Source: Coccinella septempunctata (Eukaryota; Arthropoda; Insecta; Coleoptera; Coccinellidae). From it: a stretch of DNA of 64,000 nucleotides. Position numbers and translations under genes: made by a program. The stretch spans positions 22,276,064 through 22,340,063 of the forward strand of contig NC_058191.1 in assembly GCF_907165205.1 (NCBI RefSeq), in the 5' to 3' direction. Shown one piece after another: positions 12,747 through 26,209 of the stretch. Numbering within the stretch: the stretch's first letter is position 1; each line of letters starts with the position of its first letter. The notes below the pieces were generated by a model that saw nothing but the letters and a program-made list of their open reading frames with translations, ran no database searches and was not told the origin of the DNA.

Positions 12747-13999
12747 TTTTGAAGATCAGATGGTTCTATGATGTATGCACTTTCAGAGGCGGGGAAAGCA
12801 TCTGCAGGTTTTCAAAGATGTAAAAAACATCCTGAGGTGTACATACTCGAGCGTGTCAGATTGAGATACTGTATATGCTCTACGTGTCTCTGATAATAAA
12901 TTCATGTTAATCTGACAGTTTGGTGGGGTTTGGTGGGGCTGGCCGTACGGAAGAGTTGAAAATGTAAAAAAAAAATTTCTAGCGTGTCAGATTTTCAAAG
13001 GATATGTTAATTTGACCTAAAAAATTTCAAGACACTGACAATTCGGACGTGACGCAAGGTCACAGTGCATTTAAAAATGCAAAAAAAGTCGTTACTTGTA
13101 CATACCCGAGCGCGTCAGATTTTCATACACATGGTTAGTCTCGGTGTTGCAGTGCAGACGTGTTTACCCATTAATCTGACACTAATCAATGGGGGTTTTC
13201 TTAATCTGACAGTTTGAAGATGATAACAAGGCATTTTTTCAAAATATCTCCCTTCCTGTACCTCTAATCGCTTCTGTATTCATTATGAAAGTTGTAGATA
13301 ATAAAATTCGATACAACTTTTGTCTGAAGCAATTTCACATACTCTTAACCGTTTCCGAGTGAGGGGGCAATAAGGGCGAGGAGTTTAACCAAGGGAAGGC
13401 CAAGGTCAATGTAGAAACCCAGTCTAATGTACATTCATCGACATATATCTCAAAAACGTTCAAACGTAGAAAAAATTGCTTCGGACAAAATGTGTAGGGA
13501 ATGTTATGCTCTACAACTTTTATAATGAATGCGAAAACAATTTGAAGCCCAGGAGAGGAGATAATTCAAGAAAACTTATTTTGTGACCTTTATGAGCAAT
13601 TTTAATTGTTTCGGCTGGCTGAAACTGTCCGATTTTATTTTTTCCGTTATTGTTAAATCATAAGCTTCAAAATAAGAAAAAAAGCCACCGCGCTCGAGAA
13701 TGTACACGTGATGTTTTTTTGTGCAAGTTTGGCGCCCTCCCACACATTTTCGTCACTTTAATTGTCAGATTGGGAGAATATACACTTTTCAACATGTAAT
13801 TAACCACCTATATCTTAATCGGACACGCTGGAGTGTGTAAAATAATCGTGTTTTTTACTATTCTGACAGGCTATTCTAGACAATTGCCCGCACATATACA
13901 GGTCTAATTTTTGGAGCTAACTAAAGGATCCAAGGTATCTCCCTTTATATTAATCTGACACGCTCGAGTAATTCCCGAATTTCCCTCTTGGGCTCCCAA
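12747..13999. mobile_element. Foldback (long inverted repeat) element, copy 1
   Basis: The two halves of this 1.25 kb block are imperfect reverse complements. For example CATTATGAAAGTTGTAGATA (about 13281) pairs with GCTCTACAACTTTTATAATG (about 13509). The motif TCGAGCGTGTCAGATT recurs as subterminal repeats at 12847, 12979 and 13105 and inverted at 13815 and 13951. A second copy is at 55744-57282. No protein is encoded. Confidence 0.78.
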
Positions 14000-15978
14000 A
14001 CTAAAACAGATATTACTGCAAGGGAGTCGCATGGAAAACCAGTAATTTGCGTTTTAGATTTTTTCGATCAACTCAGTAAACCGTTCACGAAGAAAAACTC
14101 CCAATTTTACAAAAAGGCTTATCATATTCATCATTTTCAAGGAATAGATATGTGCTTTTTTCTGTTGGCACAGTTGAAAATTAACTCCGATTTGTACTTG
14201 ATTTCTTCGAGAAGAAAGAGCTGTTGTACCTATATAAATATGTTGGACTGAAATTTCATCACTCAAAAATTGTTCGATTATTTTACTGCCGTGAAACCGA
14301 CATCAATACAATAATCAGCTTATTTATTCGGATATTCCAAGATCCAGAATGCAAATTTTAATGTTCAAAAAAATATATGTATACTCCCACAATTTTTTGA
14401 CTAGGAATTACCAATATTCTTTCACACTGTGTATATTTATCATATATTTTTCGGTCTCTACTCATTTCAAGATACAGCCACTCTTTTGTATCGTTGTGAA
14501 TTTCGCTGGGCAGTTTTAATCTGTAAATACCGAATATCTTTGCATTGATGCCTCTCTTTCTATTTCTTGCATGTTTTTCGTGAATTTTTCGTTCATTATT
14601 AGGTTAGGTTTTAACCATTTCGTAAAAGGTATGCTTCAGATTAACAATTTTTACGTTGTGATAAGAATTACAACCTCTTGGAACACGATTCTTCAACATG
14701 TTAACAAATATTCAGGTCGTGGTTTGAGCATATCTACACCTATCCGGGAAGATAGACGGCGCCTCAAGACCAATTTGTGCTAAAAGCATACATTGTATCA
14801 GTTTTTTATCGATCCTTCGACCGATCCATCTCCACTTCGATTTTTCGAATGGCTCGCTCGTAAACACCGACTGAAGCTTATGTATCCGACTGATAACGAT
14901 AACTTTGGGGTCATACAATCAGCTGTCGTCGGTTTCTAATCAACGAATAAGGTTTTCATTCATAAAATTAATAAATCGAGTTAATTTCGATTCGATAAAA
15001 TGCCTTGATAGACACCTCTGTTCGCTGTCGTTGTCAGGATTCGACCCAAATGTAAAACGCCCTGGACGGAAGTCGAGTATTCTTATCACCCGGAGAGATT
15101 GATAACGACTTGTTTGCCTTTGACAACCATATGTTCGATAAAAAAATTAATGTTACCTAATGTTTGAATGTGACATCACCGGTTGAGGTTATTGTCACTC
15201 TGCTGAAAACCGATATCTAATTGGGCCGAAATTTTTGCGAATTCGGATGCTACTTCCTAGTGATAGTGGTCAACCTAGATTTGAAACCTTTTGATGGGCT
15301 AACGCCTAACTGCTAAAGGGATCATGTAGTGCAAATACAGAAAAAGTAGACCAATAAAAAAAGAATCATTGACAGAAAGCGCTGCAATTTCAAGTATATT
15401 TCATCATTTCAAGATATCCCTCTTTGGTTTGTTAAGAAATGAATCTGCTAAAACTTTTTCTGATATAATTGAATTATATGTATAACAATCTATTTGGCTA
15501 TAACTTGGGACATTCACAATACAATCATGAAACCGATCTTATGGGTTGTTATCATAGGAAAAGTAAGGAATAGTACCCCGAGTGATTTTTGCTTCATAGA
15601 AAAGGACTATAGGACATTATACAAGTTACGTAGTGCACTAATGATTGAGAAATAATCTAGGAGCTGACTGCACTGATAATTTCAATTCTGAAAAACAAGG
15701 TCAAGTAAAGATTATGTAATTTCATCATATTGTACATACAATCGCCAAAAAAGGAGCACAAACGTCACTTACTGGCCCAGAACATTTGTGTGGTAAAGGA
15801 AAATGCACCTATAAGAAAGAGGGTCTGGAGAAGGAAGAAACCAACACAGAAACACTCTGAAGGAATCTTCTGGGAATGAATCAGTCCAAAAAGTTTCCTC
15901 GGGATTTAAAAGTGAGATACAAGAAGTATTTGTTTTCTCGGTAAGAATAACCCTGATAGCACAAAGTAAGTAGTCCTA

Positions 15979-16120
15979 CGGACATCCTTAGGACGTTTTC
16001 TTCTGATATTACGGACATCCATGGGACGTTCATTTCTGGTTCTATGGACATCAGAGGGACGCACAAATGTCACAATATTGAACTGAATTCGGACGTCCAT
16101 CGCAGACATCCAATGGATAT
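15979..16120. repeat. 33 bp tandem repeat built on GGACATCCxxxGGACGT
   Basis: Two 33 bp units beginning GGACATCCTTAGGACGTTTT and GGACATCCATGGGACGTTCA are followed by two less regular ones. The repeat gives a short reading frame on the minus strand with repeated MDVR-like residues, which I regard as a by-product of the repeat and not a gene. Confidence 0.65.
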
Positions 16121-16264
16121 CCCGTTTGGACCATCATAAGCTATCTCAACGGTACACTGTACAAAAATTAACCACGACGTTACCTATGATCCTATCTATT
16201 AGCCTCTCAGTTTCCTAGAATCCAATGTGTTACCACAGACGCAGATGTGTTATTTTCTGAGTAG

Positions 16265-16400
16265 TGCCTAACCTGCTCAATATCATTTCAATCCGTACTA
16301 TAAAGTTTTTACACTTGGCCCGGATTTGAACTCGTGAGTACGTGGAGACCTCGCATTCCTGAGCCTACGCTGCAACCGTCCTACAGTAGGGGAGGTAACG
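16265..16400 (-). mobile_element. tRNA-like SINE head
   Basis: On the minus strand GGTTGCAGCGTAGGCTC resembles an RNA polymerase III A box. About 35 bases on, GAGTTCAAATCC is a good B box (consensus GWTCRANNC), followed by GGGCCAAGTG. The spacing fits a tRNA-derived promoter. The fold is too imperfect for a functional tRNA, and unrelated sequence follows the head, as in a SINE. The 3' end is not defined. Confidence 0.45.
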
Positions 16401-18247
16401 TACTATTTTTTTAGTGATTTGAAACCGCATCAAATTCATTTTGGTGGTAGTTTGATGTTCAAGTATCATGAAAGTGAACGTCAGTCGCCGCACCAACAGT
16501 GGAGCTAATGGTGGCAACGTGTTGAAGCTGCCGAATAAAGAAAAATTCTAATATTTATGAGAAAAATATAAAAAAGGGGAAGAAACGAAAAATTTGAACT
16601 GATTATAAACATATCATTCCAACCAAAATTAATTGCTTGCGAATATTTCTACAATATATGTACTGTTTTTGTTCCTAAATGAAACACTGATATCAACTTT
16701 CAGTCCAAGAAGCAAGAAGATAAACTACACTCTTGCGTCGGCAAGAATTTATTTTTTTTCATAGCCAAAAACTATTCCTATTTAAACACTGATATTCTGT
16801 ACTTTCCATGCAAATTACTAGACAAGGAATCCCTTCCATCAGCTTAGGTACCTACATGATGTTTCATTCACAGATTTCATACATTTCGACAGTAGTACAT
16901 ATTTTTGTTGATAATTCTTAGAAAATTACTGAATGTGATTGAAGTGCGTAGGAATTTTATATTTTATTTTATATTCAATGTTAAAAATCAAACATAACCA
17001 ACACCTTCGTTGTCCTCTATATTCTCTAATATTTTAGTTGATACACAATGCTGTAATATAGAATTTCAACGAACTACGAACAATTCTATAATGGTGTATT
17101 CTATCGGAAAACAATCTTCATTTTTCGAGTCGTCCCCGTATATATTTTCCTGCTCAGTATCCAATCCAGGACGGAAATTCCTAGCATGGCTATGGTACAA
17201 CAAACACGAATGAATGAATTCTATTTTCTCCGATGACAAAATCGATAAATTTGCTATTCAAATATATACGACGTTATGTCTGTAATTCATAAATTTGTCG
17301 AAGACTAACGTCCTGTGAAAGATTGTCGTTTTATGATCAAGGTACCCGGAGTTTCCACGTGGTATGGGTTTGGTATTCGGCAATGATTCGGGTAGTACGT
17401 ATATTAAAATCGACAAATTAAGTTTTTCATTTATGTGCATTGGTTAGAAACAACCTAGCGTCCATTATTGAAGACTAGCAGTTAAGGGAAAATATGGCAT
17501 CAACAATTCCATTCAAAAACAGTTATGATTATGTTGTGGAACTTATTTGCACTCTCCAGACTCCAGAGCAACACAACTCCTGCCTCTATGAAAGAAGAAT
17601 ACTCTACGATGGAAGCGTCCTACTTTAATTGTTCGGAATAATAGTTGGCATTTTTTCCAAACGTAATATAACTTTTGTTGATATTCAAACCGACCAGTAT
17701 TTGTAGTTTACTCTATTTCACGTAGGTCACAAGAATTCGTCTACTTTATAAGTGATGAATTATGACTGTTTATGATAGTAAATAGGTATGTAGGTTAGAT
17801 ATCATTCAGATTATGATGCAAAAACAACCAAAACAAATTGGGTAATAACAATTTTGATTTTACAATTTCCTTTATGAGAAACTTTGTTCGGAAAAAGTAC
17901 TTCTGATACATGGCCAATTTCCAATTAAAGGAAAAAGGGTTGGAGTTGCTCTTCAAAGGGTTAGAGTTCCTCCGCAAAGGGTTGAAATGATATGATATTC
18001 ATTTTCATTTCAAATCCATCTCTACTTGCGAATTGACCAGATATAAAGAGATTTTCCATAATTATATTTCTCATACTCCATAAGGCATTTGTTTCATATC
18101 CATTGCGTGGCAATTAGTTGAAGCAGTCTCCTTCCTACTTATATCATGCTGCCTTTGATTTGGGGTTTTCATTCCGATTTTGTTTTTGAATAAAATGAAA
18201 TCAATTCTGTTATATCTACAGGCAATAATGATAATATTAGGACTTAC

Positions 18248-18463
18248 CATGAGGTCATGTTTTGTGATACTGTTATCCGTGTAATACACTAATGTCTCTG
18301 CGGCTATAGGAGAAGGTTCACGTAATTTTGACGCCAACATCATACACGTCGTACCTAATAACTGTAACTGGTTTTTTCTTATATTACATAAATTTAAAAA
18401 TCTGTTCATATAGTTCATAGCTAACAAGTAAACTTCCTCTTGACACTTTTGTTCTTCACACAC
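18248..18463 (-). CDS. CycD: Cyclin D, exon 2 (cyclin box, Cdk-binding core)
   Basis: This exon encodes 72 residues of the cyclin box. It runs VCEEQKCQEEV, then MNYMNRFL (family NYLDRFL), then QLLGTTCMMLASKL (family QLLGATCMFLASKL), and ends with YTDNSITKHDLM. These are hallmark D-cyclin segments that form the helices contacting the Cdk. The acceptor is TTTTTTCAG|GTGTGTGAAG at 18463 and the donor is ATG|GTAAGTCC at 18248. Both borders are phase 0, so the exon joins exon 1 (…MEV) without a break. The reading frame runs on past the donor, but those extra residues are intronic. There is no frameshift or stop. Identification as a D-type rather than A, B or E cyclin rests on the EEQKCQEEV and YTDNSI segments. 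Confidence 0.96.
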
Positions 18464-19278
18464 CTGAAAAAAAAGAGAAAATTTCAATATTATATGACGC
18501 CCAAATGAACATGAATAATAGGATTAATGGGAAATTGGTCTTGGTTAGCATTGGTGCATAGACGGCATAATCTTCACTTTTTGATATCGATTTTGTTAAC
18601 GATACATTTAGACACGAGTTCAATTTACTTTATCAAAAATCAGAAGGTAGGTAGATATAACACATACCAATATTTTCAGAAAGATGAAACAGATATGTGG
18701 ATATCGCTGTATCCATGTCTTCGGTTAAAATTTTGACTAAAAGCTATAAGGTGAAACAAGGACAGCTTATTTTGAGGAAATGGTCAGCAGGGTTCAAGCC
18801 ACGGAGTGTAAAAGTAAAATACAGACGAACTAATCCTTACTTCTTTGTTTTTCATTTTGGTAACAGTAATTGACAATTTTTATTGCACGGACTAAGAAAA
18901 TATTTATTCACAATTTCGATACTGACGAGAATGCGATTATTAACTTGGATTCAAATGATCTTTCTTTTCACTACTTCCTAACTTAGGTAGGTATACAGAG
19001 TAATGCGAATACACCAAGGCTAGATAGAGGACACCAAGGTGACCTAGTGATTTTCTCCATTTTTTCAATTAATCATTATGAACTTATGTGCCAACTAATT
19101 TTCGAAACATCTAGATTTGACTCAAGCTAACAAGTGAAAAAGTTGTGTGCGGAAACACCAAATACATTTATAATAATAATTTATTTCTACAAAGAAATCT
19201 AAAGGGATGGTTCACCTATGAGTGTTCTATCACTTAACCCTTGTTGTTACATGAGACAAAAAATATTGTAGCCCTCAT

Positions 19279-19676
19279 TGAGGGCTACCGTTTTTTTGCT
19301 CACCAGTTGGCGCCTCTGTAGAGTGAGGTCCTGAACATAGAGAAACTTATGCAAGATTTGTTTGTCTAGATGACGGGGACTTGTCATTTCACAGATCATA
19401 TTATTGGAGGAATTGAATATAGAAATATTTGGTTACTAATCAATATATTGTTCGTTATTTTTGTATTTTTAATTCGCGCATGTGTGTAAGTCCCTTTCTG
19501 ACAATGATTTGGCTTTACTTCTTTTATAGCATAAAACACGTAATATCAATAAAAGTATTATAATATATGGAGACCATAAACGTATGATTAATCAATAATC
19601 ATATAGTTGAGTCTATGATGTGGACCTCACGCTACACTAGCGCATCTAGCGGCGAATTCACACGCGGTAGCCCTCA
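19279..19676. mobile_element. 398 bp MITE with TGAGGGCTACCG termini
   Basis: The left end TGAGGGCTACCG and the right end CGGTAGCCCTCA are perfect inverted repeats. Similarity extends about 60 bases inward through GCGCC…TAG…GTGAGGTCC on both sides. A further copy of the terminus abuts the left end, forming a small palindrome. The interior is AT-rich and non-coding. Confidence 0.7.
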
Positions 19677-21930
19677 TTCATTGAAAATAGTAAAACAATA
19701 TTAGGGCACACAAAATAGATAATATAATTAATTTTTTCCTACTTGCTCAGAGACTGAAAAGAGTCAAAAAGAACTGAGAAAGTATTTGATCTTACTTATT
19801 TTTTTCTGGTCTTTACACATTTATGAATGAAATTTCAAAATATTTATTAATATACAGTGTTATTTCGATTCAAAACCTACTCATTAAATTTTTCAAAGCC
19901 GGTCCTGGAATGAGATTTTTTCATTATGTTAACCGATTGCACTCTTGACAAATAACATACGAATCAAATATCACAAGAATGTATAGGATGATTCATGAGT
20001 TATAAAGAATTGCAAAAATAGAAAGAATTAGTAAGTCAGTCTGTATCTTGGTAACAGACAATGCTAGATCCATACAATAAAGGTTATTTAGAAGCACCTC
20101 GGTGTTCTCTATTTACCCTGTATGCGCATTTCTCAATGAATACCCCTGTATCAATAACCTAGCGACACTTTCCTCGAAAGACTATTAGAATTTTGCTATC
20201 TTATGTCTACTTATTTAAAAAAAAAATTGAATTTAAAAGCAACAATATATAATAGCACGTAAGCAATAAACATTAATGAAGATGAATATTCAACTCAAAA
20301 TTATATTTCAGCCGATCTTAGGCTGGAAACGCTGGAAATGGTGAATAATATTTACTGGGCATTTTTTTCACTATTCAATTCTTTGTATAGCGGTATCTCA
20401 GTTTTCTTAGTATTACTATTCACCTTTCCAAAATAGTATGTCTCATTCGAATTAGATAGGTGAATTTTAACTGTTATCGACTCCATCAGTTCATCCCAAC
20501 AAAACTAATGAAACAACAAATTGATGTCAACAGAGAAATGATAATCTGAGTTCGATACATGTAACTAGTCAATTGAGTCTGGATAGTCACATTCTTTGCC
20601 TCTGTGAAAAATTATCGGTTTGCTAATAAGAGGAATGCGAAAGGATGTACGATATTGAACTTGAACCGGGAGCGGGCGACTAGATCGCGGAGACTAGTAA
20701 CAAAGTGTTGCCAACATTCTAACATTATTGGTACAATGTCCTCTACTGGCCTTGAATTTTTAAATTCCAATCAAAGAAAACTGAGGACCGGAAAACGTCA
20801 CGTTAGCCATTGGAAGGAACATTTCCATTCATGCCGATACGGAGGTGTTAAAAACGGCGATATCTTTATTTGGAACGGTGCATCGCGGACATTTAATTTT
20901 TAAAAAGCCTACATTCTGTCATTTAAACTTCCAGCTAGGTGGATACACCTCGTGGAGCCTCAGTTGTCGAGTAATTGCCAAATAATTCATTTCAAGGATG
21001 TTTGTGGTCATGGAGTTATGAACTTTTCGAGGTCGAACATGTACTATTCATTATTATTCCCCATTTCCTGAAGATTCCACAGCTATATGGTGATGAATAT
21101 TCACACAGGGGACTTGAAAACGTTGGGCTAATTGCCTACGAAATATGACACTTATGTAACAAATCACATGCCCTCCTCACCGTGGAAGAAAAGGGATCAA
21201 TGACTCCAAATATGCTAGATACTACAAATATTTCATCTTTATTTTTCGTTTTCTCAGTAATCACACTAAATTCACACCATGTGTGAGAAGTGAAATATGG
21301 AAAATTGGAGTTCAGAAAAAGAAGAATCTTTACATCCGGTACAAAAATCTGCAATGATAAAGTCACAATAATTTTGCTGAGGATCTGCGTGAATTATTGT
21401 CCGAAATTTTCTATCGGACATCTTGTATTTGATAGGTATTCATGAATTCATTCAATTATTTAGAAATTTTAGTTCACATTTCCTAATGGATGCAATTTCA
21501 ATGATGGAATAAGTTTGAACGAAGTTTTGCAAGAAAATACAGTATACGTAAAAATTGAATTTTTTTATATAGGGTTACATAATAACAAAGCTGTGAGCTC
21601 TCACAGTCAAGAATTTTAAAAATTGAATTTAAAAAGTTTCAATCGACTATAGTTATGTAACAAAACACAAAACATATGGAGGATGCATAACACACTAATC
21701 TAGTTTAGTTCCTATTAGTTGAACATGAGCTAATCATGATCAGTTGGAGTAGTCTCATCCGATACTTCGTCAAATTCACGTATTTTCTGTAAAATCTTTG
21801 AATGCATTCAATTTTTTTCATGAAGATTTTCACATAAATTATAATAGTGATTTTTGAAAATCTGCAATGAAATGATCCTGAGCAACTACATTTTCAGTTC
21901 CTTATAAATATCTTGCAAAGTTTAGCGATC

Positions 21931-22050
21931 AATATAGTTGATACCGTACTGGAGGTCGATAACTCCAAGTAGGCGTAGACCTTGACGTTCAGATAGCACC
22001 ATGAGAGGAAGTCGGACGGTGTTAAATCGCCAAGTACTGATGGCCGCTCG
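21931..22050 (-). pseudogene. Mariner-type transposase C-terminal fragment
   Basis: The minus strand reads RPSVLGDLTPSDFLSWCYLN followed by VKVYAYLE. This matches the mariner family stretch SPDLTPCDFFLWGYLKDRVY around the last catalytic aspartate. Only about 40 residues are left, with no intact element around them. Confidence 0.6.
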
Positions 22051-23074
22051 TCCTCGCTGAAACGCGAAAGAAATAGCGGAGTTCCTGAAGTCCGATTGGA
22101 TTGGAATTTAATTGAATGTTACCCCTCACGTTCCGAAGAAAGATATATGCTGAAAAATTGAGCGTTTTCGGGAGGGGAATTCGCAGACTAAAAATTAATA
22201 TGCAAATATGACGACGTGTATTTTTACCGGTATCAAGTTTTCATTATCTGGACGATTGGACGAAGTTTCGTATTACTTTTGGCGGCGACCTCCAAAGCGC
22301 CGAAATCGGAAACTGATCTCCACGTATGCCACAGCTGATTAACCAGACGTTACGTCTCAATTTTCGGACAATAGAACCAGTTTTTGGTCAGATCGCCAGA
22401 GAGCCAGGCGATAGACCACTCTGAAACGTTCCTTTGCACCGAGAGTTGGATTTTCAATATGCCTCGGTGAATAGAGGCAAGCTGTAAATTAGGTTAATAC
22501 TTCCCGAACCCTCCAGACAGTACCTAAGTGATTGGTGGAATTCCATTGAAATTGAAACAAAAGTCAACCGAATGAAATGAAGCGATTGATTTCATGAATT
22601 GTTGACCATAAATTTATCATCTACAAAACAACAGGATAAGAAAAACTCATCGATAGTTGCCTAGTAGCACTATATCCTTTTGGGATTATTTTTCAGTTTC
22701 GATAAAAGCTGTCTAGTAATACACTTTTTTCGTAGAATCCACTGACGAGCTCAAAATATTTTTTCATTTCGAATCATCAGGTGAACTTTCATTTTTTCAA
22801 ATGCAAACTTTAAATGAATTTGTTATTTTTGAATTGGAATGGAATCTTTTGTCAGTAGATTCTACGTATGAATGTGCCTAAGAAGGTTCAAGTTCAAGAA
22901 TGTGCCTAAGAAGGTTCAAAAACAAAAAGTTTTGAGAACTTTTCGAAATCGTCAAAATCTCAATTTTTGTTTATAACTCGAAATCTAAAAATGATAGGTC
23001 GATTCTGTTTTCAGATTTGGATTAGTCATGAAAAAGGATATCGATTGAAATTTATTTTGGGAGGATTTTGCATC

Positions 23075-23143
23075 TCTTCATGAACTTTTTAGGGTTTTCA
23101 CTCCCAGAGATTGGGAGTGAAAACCCTAAAAAGTTTATGAAGA
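23075..23143. repeat. Near-perfect 32 bp arm hairpin
   Basis: The left arm 23075-23106 (ending GGTTTTCACTCCCA) and right arm 23112-23143 (starting TGGGAGTGAAAACC) pair over 32 bases with one mismatch and a 5-base loop. No terminal motif or target duplication is evident. Confidence 0.9.
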
Positions 23144-26100
23144 CATGAAAAAGGAGCTCGAGAATTTGCCATCCGTTTTCTTCTAGCTGCTATCGTTCTC
23201 GAGATCCCCTCAGTAGAAAACGAATTTTGCCCACTTCTCTATTTGACGTTACTTAAAAATAAACGTAGGTACAGCTTGCTTCTTAGACAAATATTCATTT
23301 GGTATTAATATTCCTGTATATCTCTTCAACTGAAAAATTCGATGTTGATCACAAGCATTTTATTATTTGAAAATAAAAAGACAGATTTGAGTGTTTGGTG
23401 GTACCTTTTCATGAATTATCGGTTCATCTATGAAAATGTATTTGCAAACGAGTTAGCTCTTCTCTTCAATGAGTATGAGAGTAATTTTCGAGAGATTTTT
23501 TTCAATACCTTTATTGAACTAATTTATTTACATGTCATCCATTCATCCTGCATTTATAGAAAGAGTTCTTCAACAATTATATAGAATATTTTGGATTATT
23601 CAATTGAGGTCAATTATCATTACGACTGTTGAAATACCGATTCCAACTATTTCAGCAATTAGAATTCTTTATAGCAAACTCATCATTTTCATTCGATAAA
23701 TAATTCTTCCGAGAACATATGCATTGTTGGTTTTTACAGCTTTGTTGAGAATTTCCCGATTATAAATGAATGCACAATTGAAGTTCCTTTTCTTGTCAAG
23801 TAACAACAGTAGACTATGCACTCCCGTTTCGAATATATTGGATATTCAATATTGTGGAAAAAAATTCAGAAATGCTCCTAATAGTCGATATCAAGATGGA
23901 ACCAAAAATAACCTCATGATCTACTAAATGGGTGGAACCAATAGAATATTTTTCTGGTCATAATTTCAGTCTGTTTAATTTTAGACTCTCATTTGAACCT
24001 ACTTCAATTATAAAAAAAATGGGTTCTGCTAGCTTAACGGTAAAGCTACCAGAAACCGCTAATCGAATGATTCATAATCTGATACACTATAAATTCAGGG
24101 CAGTTTGTTACCATTTGGAAAAAGTTTTTTATCTCCAATTATTAGTTATCTGGGATTTGCTTAAGGTTGAGATAGCACTAGCAGGACTCAATAGCTAAGA
24201 AACTGATTTTTGTCCAATTGTTGCAGAAATCGGAAATTCTGTCCTCTTATCGTTAAGCTAACATGAGATGTAACTTCCCTTAAAACTGAAAGGCAACAGT
24301 TGTTGACGGAACAGATACCGATTGAAGATTTAGGCAATTTTTTTCCATTGCCAATATTATTACTTAGTAATAATTCTTATCGAATAAAATACCCCATGCT
24401 TCGTTTTGTATTTTTGATCACTGAGGATGTACCTACGAGTGAAGTTGATGCCCTCAAGATATGTATATGACCGCCCTTAGAATTTACCTTAATTAAGTAT
24501 TTAAAGAAAACCATTTCGAGAAAATAAAATACATATTATAAATGCAGTGGAAGGGTTAAAGTTTCATTTGGAATCTAAGCAAATGAAAGAGCGAAACGTT
24601 TTTCACTGCGATTATTTATCATTGGTATTTTCAAACCCTCGAATCATCATGACGGATATCAGAAAATTCTTCGTTATGAAATGAATCGAACAATAAGCTT
24701 TATTATTCTGAAGCCACATAGGGGAAGTCCTTTATTTGTTTAATACTATCTTCGATCAACTGCAGATTATACCCAGCGTTTTCATGATCATAAACTATCA
24801 CGGCAATTTCGTTTATGTGCGCGTCCTCAAAAAACCTCCTGTTTCCTGTGTTGTCATTCCACGCTCACTACGAACGAAAGCGACTACGTTTCATAATAGA
24901 GCATCATCACTGAACTCATTACATCGACCAAAATATACCAGCATACGTCGTCGTCGAATATAATAGTCAGCTGTTTGGTCGAGGTGTTTGACCTAGACTT
25001 TTAAATGTTTAAAGGGCCCCACTCTATTGTTCTATCTATTCTTACGATTCGCTTAATGTGTGTAAATCGTATTTTCTAAACGAATTTAAACATGCTTTCG
25101 TAATTTGAATTTTAACAATGAGCGTGTACCAAATATTATGCTGGAAGCTTTCTCCTCCTGCATGAATTTTTTATCTTGACGTGGACTAATTCGGTCGGGT
25201 GTATCAGGAATGGAACCTTGACGCAGTCCCAGCTTTAATCTGGCTAACTTTTATTTTATCAATTGAATTGTAAAACAAATATTGAATTACAGGAGACCCT
25301 TCGCTTTATAAGTTTGTTTTAATTCTCGAGTACGTTGCTGTTGGATATTTTCATGAAATGATAAGCGCAGCGTGACGGGATTTTAATTTTTAAAGGTCTT
25401 TAAAAGACGGTGGCCATTTGGCGGAACGGAATGATTCTTTATCTACAGTTTTTTACGCCTTCCTTAGCCAATTTGCGATTATGACTCATCCGAATCAGCC
25501 AGATCCAATTTTGTGAATCTTTCAACCCAAACCTAAGACAAGCCGGTATATTGCATGTATTTTCGCTGAACAGGAACGGTTTTCTGACAGAAAGTCAAAT
25601 ATTTCCGAGAATAGTTCTCTCGAAAAGTACCTGCCAAACAAAACTTAGTCACGGTTCTATTTTTATGAAGAATTATAGCTTTTGAAAGCCGTCAAGGGTC
25701 ATCGGTTGAGATATTTTTCTCTCAGCACGAGAATTACTGTCAGAGACCCATCCTTTTTCGGAATTCCGTACTTTTTCAGATGCAAAAAACAGTCTGGACA
25801 GTTGATTTAAACCTTGAGTTATAACGGGTACAACTTACGAGACAACTTATGATTGAAGCGAAAATGTGTGAACTTCATGGATCACCTTATTATTCTGTTT
25901 TATGAACATGACAGAAATCAGCTGATAAGAGAATGATGCTGTATCTCTAGGGGACTCGTATAAACTGATAATGATTTCAATAGTCCAGGGGGAATTTGAC
26001 TTATTTTGAGCTTAACATAGACTCGAATAACATTGTTGGATAGAATGTCAAGATTAACTTGCGAAAGTCTTCGTTTTTGCAGATACTTCGACACTTTCGA

Positions 26101-26209
26101 CTATTATTTGGGTGAGAAAACAACAGACGATAGTTACATAAGCTGGTCAGCTTTTCTTGAGGATTCGGAAAGTACTGAGCTGGATTAAGAAGCCTAAGAG
26201 AATTCTTAC

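Larger units (their letters stand above)
1208..18247 (-). other. Cyclin D intron 2 (about 17 kb)
   Basis: The interval runs from the GTAAGT donor at 18247-18242 to a TTTTGTTTCAG acceptor just above 1207. It is packed with inverted-repeat DNA elements (3247-3930, 6132-6613, 6621-7316, 7471-8399, 9340-9815, 12747-13999), short tandem repeats (5160-5262, 10090-10510, 15979-16120), a tRNA-like SINE head (16265-16400), a GC-rich island (5490-5960) and an unidentified coding-like segment (1875-2510). I see nothing recognisable at about 2640-3240, 8400-8900, 11250-12740, 14270-15900 and 16600-18000. Confidence 0.85.
18464..26209 (-). other. Cyclin D intron 1 (about 7.7 kb)
   Basis: The interval runs from the GTAAG donor at 26209-26205 to a polypyrimidine-AG acceptor at 18466-18464. 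I see no other gene in it. It holds a 398 bp inverted-repeat MITE (19279-19676), a mariner transposase fragment (21931-22050), a 69 bp near-perfect hairpin (23075-23143) and a GC-richer stretch at about 21950-22480. The remainder is AT-rich and unrecognised. The short open frames at 20604-20903, 23342-23584, 23932-24198 and 24736-24963 have no recognisable domain and look like chance frames. Confidence 0.85.

Noticed and set aside
20604..20903. 99-codon plus-strand frame with basic residues
   Set aside because: No domain, no splice context within a cyclin D intron; likely chance in a slightly GC-richer patch.
24010..24060. Gene-like phrase GGGTTCTGCTAGCTTAACGG suggesting a tRNA
   Set aside because: No B box and no cloverleaf could be drawn.
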